This document shows positions 62,255-64,000 of a stretch of DNA of 64,000 bases, piece by piece. The position numbers and the translations under genes were made by a program. A model generated the notes under the pieces. The model saw nothing but the letters and a program-made list of their open reading frames with translations, was not told the DNA's origin and did not search any database. Every line of letters begins with the position of its first letter. The stretch's first letter is position 1. This DNA comes from Chitinophagaceae bacterium (GTDB taxonomy: Bacteria > Bacteroidota > Bacteroidia > Chitinophagales > Chitinophagaceae): the NCBI GenBank assembly GCA_019638615.1, contig JAHBTL010000003.1, forward strand, positions 231,440 to 295,439. Reading direction: 5' to 3'.

Positions 62255-62953
62255 TTAAACAGTGATGTTCGTGCCTATCATTGGTAAAATACTTTTGAGT
62301 CGGGACATTTCTTCTTTAGTTTCATCAAGCATATCTCTTTCTATTAACTGCTTGTCATAAATTCCAACGAGTTCATTTAAGTGAGGATTGTTATTGAGTT
62401 TCGCTGCTATTATTCCTTTCAGAATACGATAATTGTCGTTTTGGGTATGCACCTTATACTCTTCCGGCTTACTATTAATAATCTTATCAACCATTGCTAC
62501 TGTTGCATTGTTCAAACAATAAGGCAATGCCACGTCTTTAAATTGTCGTAGTAATTGTTCCGCTACATAAACAATATGTTTTTCTTCAAACACATGTAAA
62601 TCCAAACTTCTATTGCGGTTCTTGTATAAACCATCAGGATTAGACAAAAGTCCAGCAATACTATTACCGATAGTGATAAAATCAGTATCATTTTTTATAA
62701 TAGTGTTCAATGTGATTTCCTTATAATACTTCTCTATTCCTTTAACATTGACCCATATAAAAGGCTCAATCAAAAAACCTTTTGCACCTGTTTTAATAGC
62801 TGTTCTGTTATAAATAAGAAATTGATATAAGAAAACAGCATCATTGGTTTTTCGTATAAAACCCTGGTCTTTGTAAGAAGGTGTAAAGTCAAATGCCTTC
62901 AATTCATTTGTGAGTAATTCAATTAGCTTACGTAATACTTCTTTCTGTGTCAC
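62255..62953 (-). CDS. Candidate immunity protein of the RHS toxin
   Basis: 232 residues, GTG start. No signal peptide or membrane segments; helical, Lys/Asn-rich. I do not recognise the family with certainty (it has the general look of DUF4304-like immunity proteins: FIRKTNDAVFLYQFLIYNRT, GFLIEPFIWVNVKGIEKYYK). It begins 12 bases after the likely true stop of the toxin tail (62966) on the same strand, the position of immunity genes in RHS systems. A direct inhibitor role against the nuclease tip is inference. Confidence 0.65.
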   Translation of the reverse strand: MTQKEVLRKLIELLTNELKAFDFTPSYKDQGFIRKTNDAVFLYQFLIYNRTAIKTGAKGFLIEPFIWVNVKGIEKYYKEITLNTIIKNDTDFITIGNSIAGLLSNPDGLYKNRNRSLDLHVFEEKHIVYVAEQLLRQFKDVALPYCLNNATVAMVDKIINSKPEEYKVHTQNDNYRILKGIIAAKLNNNPHLNELVGIYDKQLIERDMLDETKEEMSRLKSILPMIGTNITV

Positions 62954-62965
62954 GATATAAAAAAT

Positions 62966-63109
62966 TTATTCAACTGTATATGAACCTGTTTTTGAATCCC
63001 ACCGGTAAATTCCAGTTTTTATTTTTGAGGGGTCAATTTTTGTCCCGTTAAGAGTACCTGCATTTTTACCTGTTAAAGTGCCTGCTTCGCCATCTTTAGA
63101 AACAAAGAT
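62966..63109 (-). other. Out-of-frame C-terminal tail of the RHS toxin
   Basis: In the -1 frame from 63109 a 47-residue tail is open up to a TAA at 62966-62968: [47 protein letters not shown]. It reads as the natural end of the nuclease domain, whose in-frame end ([11 protein letters not shown]) is low-quality sequence. One A missing in the CAATC at 63107-63111 accounts for the shift. Confidence 0.65.
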
Positions 63110-64000
63110 TGTCCGTTACTTAACTTACTGCCATTAACTTTTGATTCAAACACTCCAACTACTTTACCATCTTTTACTACAACGAAGTCTGCAACGGTAG
63201 AAGCTCCATCCATTTTTATAGACACCTGCTCTAATATATCTGCCCCCTTAAATTGTTTTGCTAAAACCCCTTTCGTAAGAGATTCTCCCATTGCACCTAT
63301 ATCATTGATTGATGTAAGTCCGCTAAATGTATTCTTTGCAAGTGTTCCTTCTTTCGCAAAAAGTCCTTCCTTCATTGGAGATAATGCCATTGCAATGTCT
63401 GTAAGAGCATGTGCTCCCATTGCATATTCGGTAAACGCATCACTTCCTGAGCTACCATATTTAGCATAAAGATTAAGTCCATATTCCACACCATTTTCCA
63501 TGGGGGATTGGGAAAGTACGTGGCCAAGTCCCTTTAAAGTTTCAATGGGGTGAGTAACCGCGTTTGCAGCGCCTTTTACAACGCCTTCTACTGCTCCACC
63601 TATGCCTGCTGTTGTGCCTACTACTTTTGCAGAAGTACCATTAGGATTACTTACGGTATTCGCTACAAGCTTAGCCCATATTCTAAAATCTAATCCTTCA
63701 GCTCCATCCAAATCAACATTCGTAATCGGATTGTTTGAACAATACTGATAGGGAGATAGATAATAAAACTTTTCACTAATTGGATCAATTCTAAAGAAGC
63801 GTCCAATTTGTTGGTCATATTCTCTCATACCGTAGTCATACCATTCTAACCCTGAACCGTCACTAAACTCCTTGTTCTGTATCTCTTTACCAAATAGTTT
63901 GTATTTATTCTCCGGCTTCCCGAACGCCAGTGCTTTGGAGCTTATCCCTGCCATCGTAAGCCCAAACGGATAATAATGCGATTCTTCCAGGATAGCACCC
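63073..64000 (-). CDS. RHS-core toxin tip with nuclease-like C-terminus, 5' end outside window
   Basis: Open to the right edge ([20 protein letters not shown]), so the large repeat part of the protein lies outside. RHS core end: [40 protein letters not shown] and [19 protein letters not shown], the usual cleavage and junction motif. After it comes a variable tip of about 220 residues with glycine-rich linker and, at the end, [20 protein letters not shown], which has the D...ExK spacing of PD-(D/E)XK nucleases. The stop at 63073 is probably due to a frameshift near 63109. Such tips are released into neighbour cells as toxins. Confidence 0.8.
   Translation of the reverse strand, partial: GAILEESHYYPFGLTMAGISSKALAFGKPENKYKLFGKEIQNKEFSDGSGLEWYDYGMREYDQQIGRFFRIDPISEKFYYLSPYQYCSNNPITNVDLDGAEGLDFRIWAKLVANTVSNPNGTSAKVVGTTAGIGGAVEGVVKGAANAVTHPIETLKGLGHVLSQSPMENGVEYGLNLYAKYGSSGSDAFTEYAMGAHALTDIAMALSPMKEGLFAKEGTLAKNTFSGLTSINDIGAMGESLTKGVLAKQFKGADILEQVSIKMDGASTVADFVVVKDGKVVGVFESKVNGSKLSNGQSLFLKMAKQAL

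Overview
The window reads as the chromosome of a Bacteroidota bacterium, most likely a member of the Chitinophagaceae (family level is inference). The signs are promoters of the Bacteroidota type (-7 box TAnnTTTG), a flexirubin/aryl-polyene type synthase block, a bacillithiol deacetylase, a GLPGLI protein paired with a TonB-type outer-membrane protein, LytS/LytTR regulation, a TPP riboswitch in front of a TonB receptor, and RHS proteins of the kind common in that group. No tRNA, rRNA, CRISPR array or intact transposase was seen.

Layout. 1-4558: 3' end of a polyene/flexirubin-type operon (ketosynthase, inactive ketosynthase partner, NodB-like deacetylase, LolA-like carrier, lipoprotein, hot-dog dehydratase), all overlapping. 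4814-6542: bshB1 and an AraC regulator with a tandem operator. 6573-13245: accessory region with a CrtA-like gene, a DUF2975/XRE operon with a small leader gene, a methyltransferase, an ArsR-SRPBCC-SRPBCC-DUF1801 operon and two orphan copies of a promoter module. 13246-23956: bestrophin, Na+/H+ antiporter, metallo-hydrolase, serine hydrolase, 2-hydroxyacid dehydrogenase, frameshifted HigA-like antitoxin, ABC-F ATPase and a beta-propeller glycosidase-like lipoprotein. 24067-31322: esterase, GLPGLI/outer-membrane protein pair and a LytS/LytTR two-component system. 31507-37966: glycogen branching enzyme, a 1-kb graveyard of palindromic repeats, a thiamine-type TonB receptor under a TPP riboswitch, and a GIN-domain protein. 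37994-46265: a nine-gene operon for a CDP-activated, probably C-methylated and N-acylated amino-dideoxyhexose with its glycosyltransferases. 46427-55278: surface lipoprotein, decayed glycosyltransferase, GT2, YfhO membrane protein, methyltransferase, queuosine-precursor transporter, gamma-glutamyltransferase. 55374-60892: M14 peptidase, release factor 3, Uma2 nuclease-like protein, NUDIX hydrolase. 60980-64000: a decayed LytTR gene and two displaced RHS toxin tips, one with a frameshifted nuclease domain and a candidate immunity gene.

The most unusual signal is non-coding. Eight gene gaps are built of degenerate 7-bp words kept in uninterrupted 7-bp register (13-33 heptads per large array, about 168 heptads in total). 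Four word classes recur (GTTTATG, AGGTTGC, GCTGATA, GAGATTT and their complements). Within most arrays T-rich words come first and their A-rich complements last, so the arrays could fold back. Several run from the stop codon of one gene to within one to a few bases of the next gene, so they replace the whole intergenic space. I do not know a described system that matches this; the nearest thing I can name is the heptanucleotide STRR repeats of cyanobacteria.
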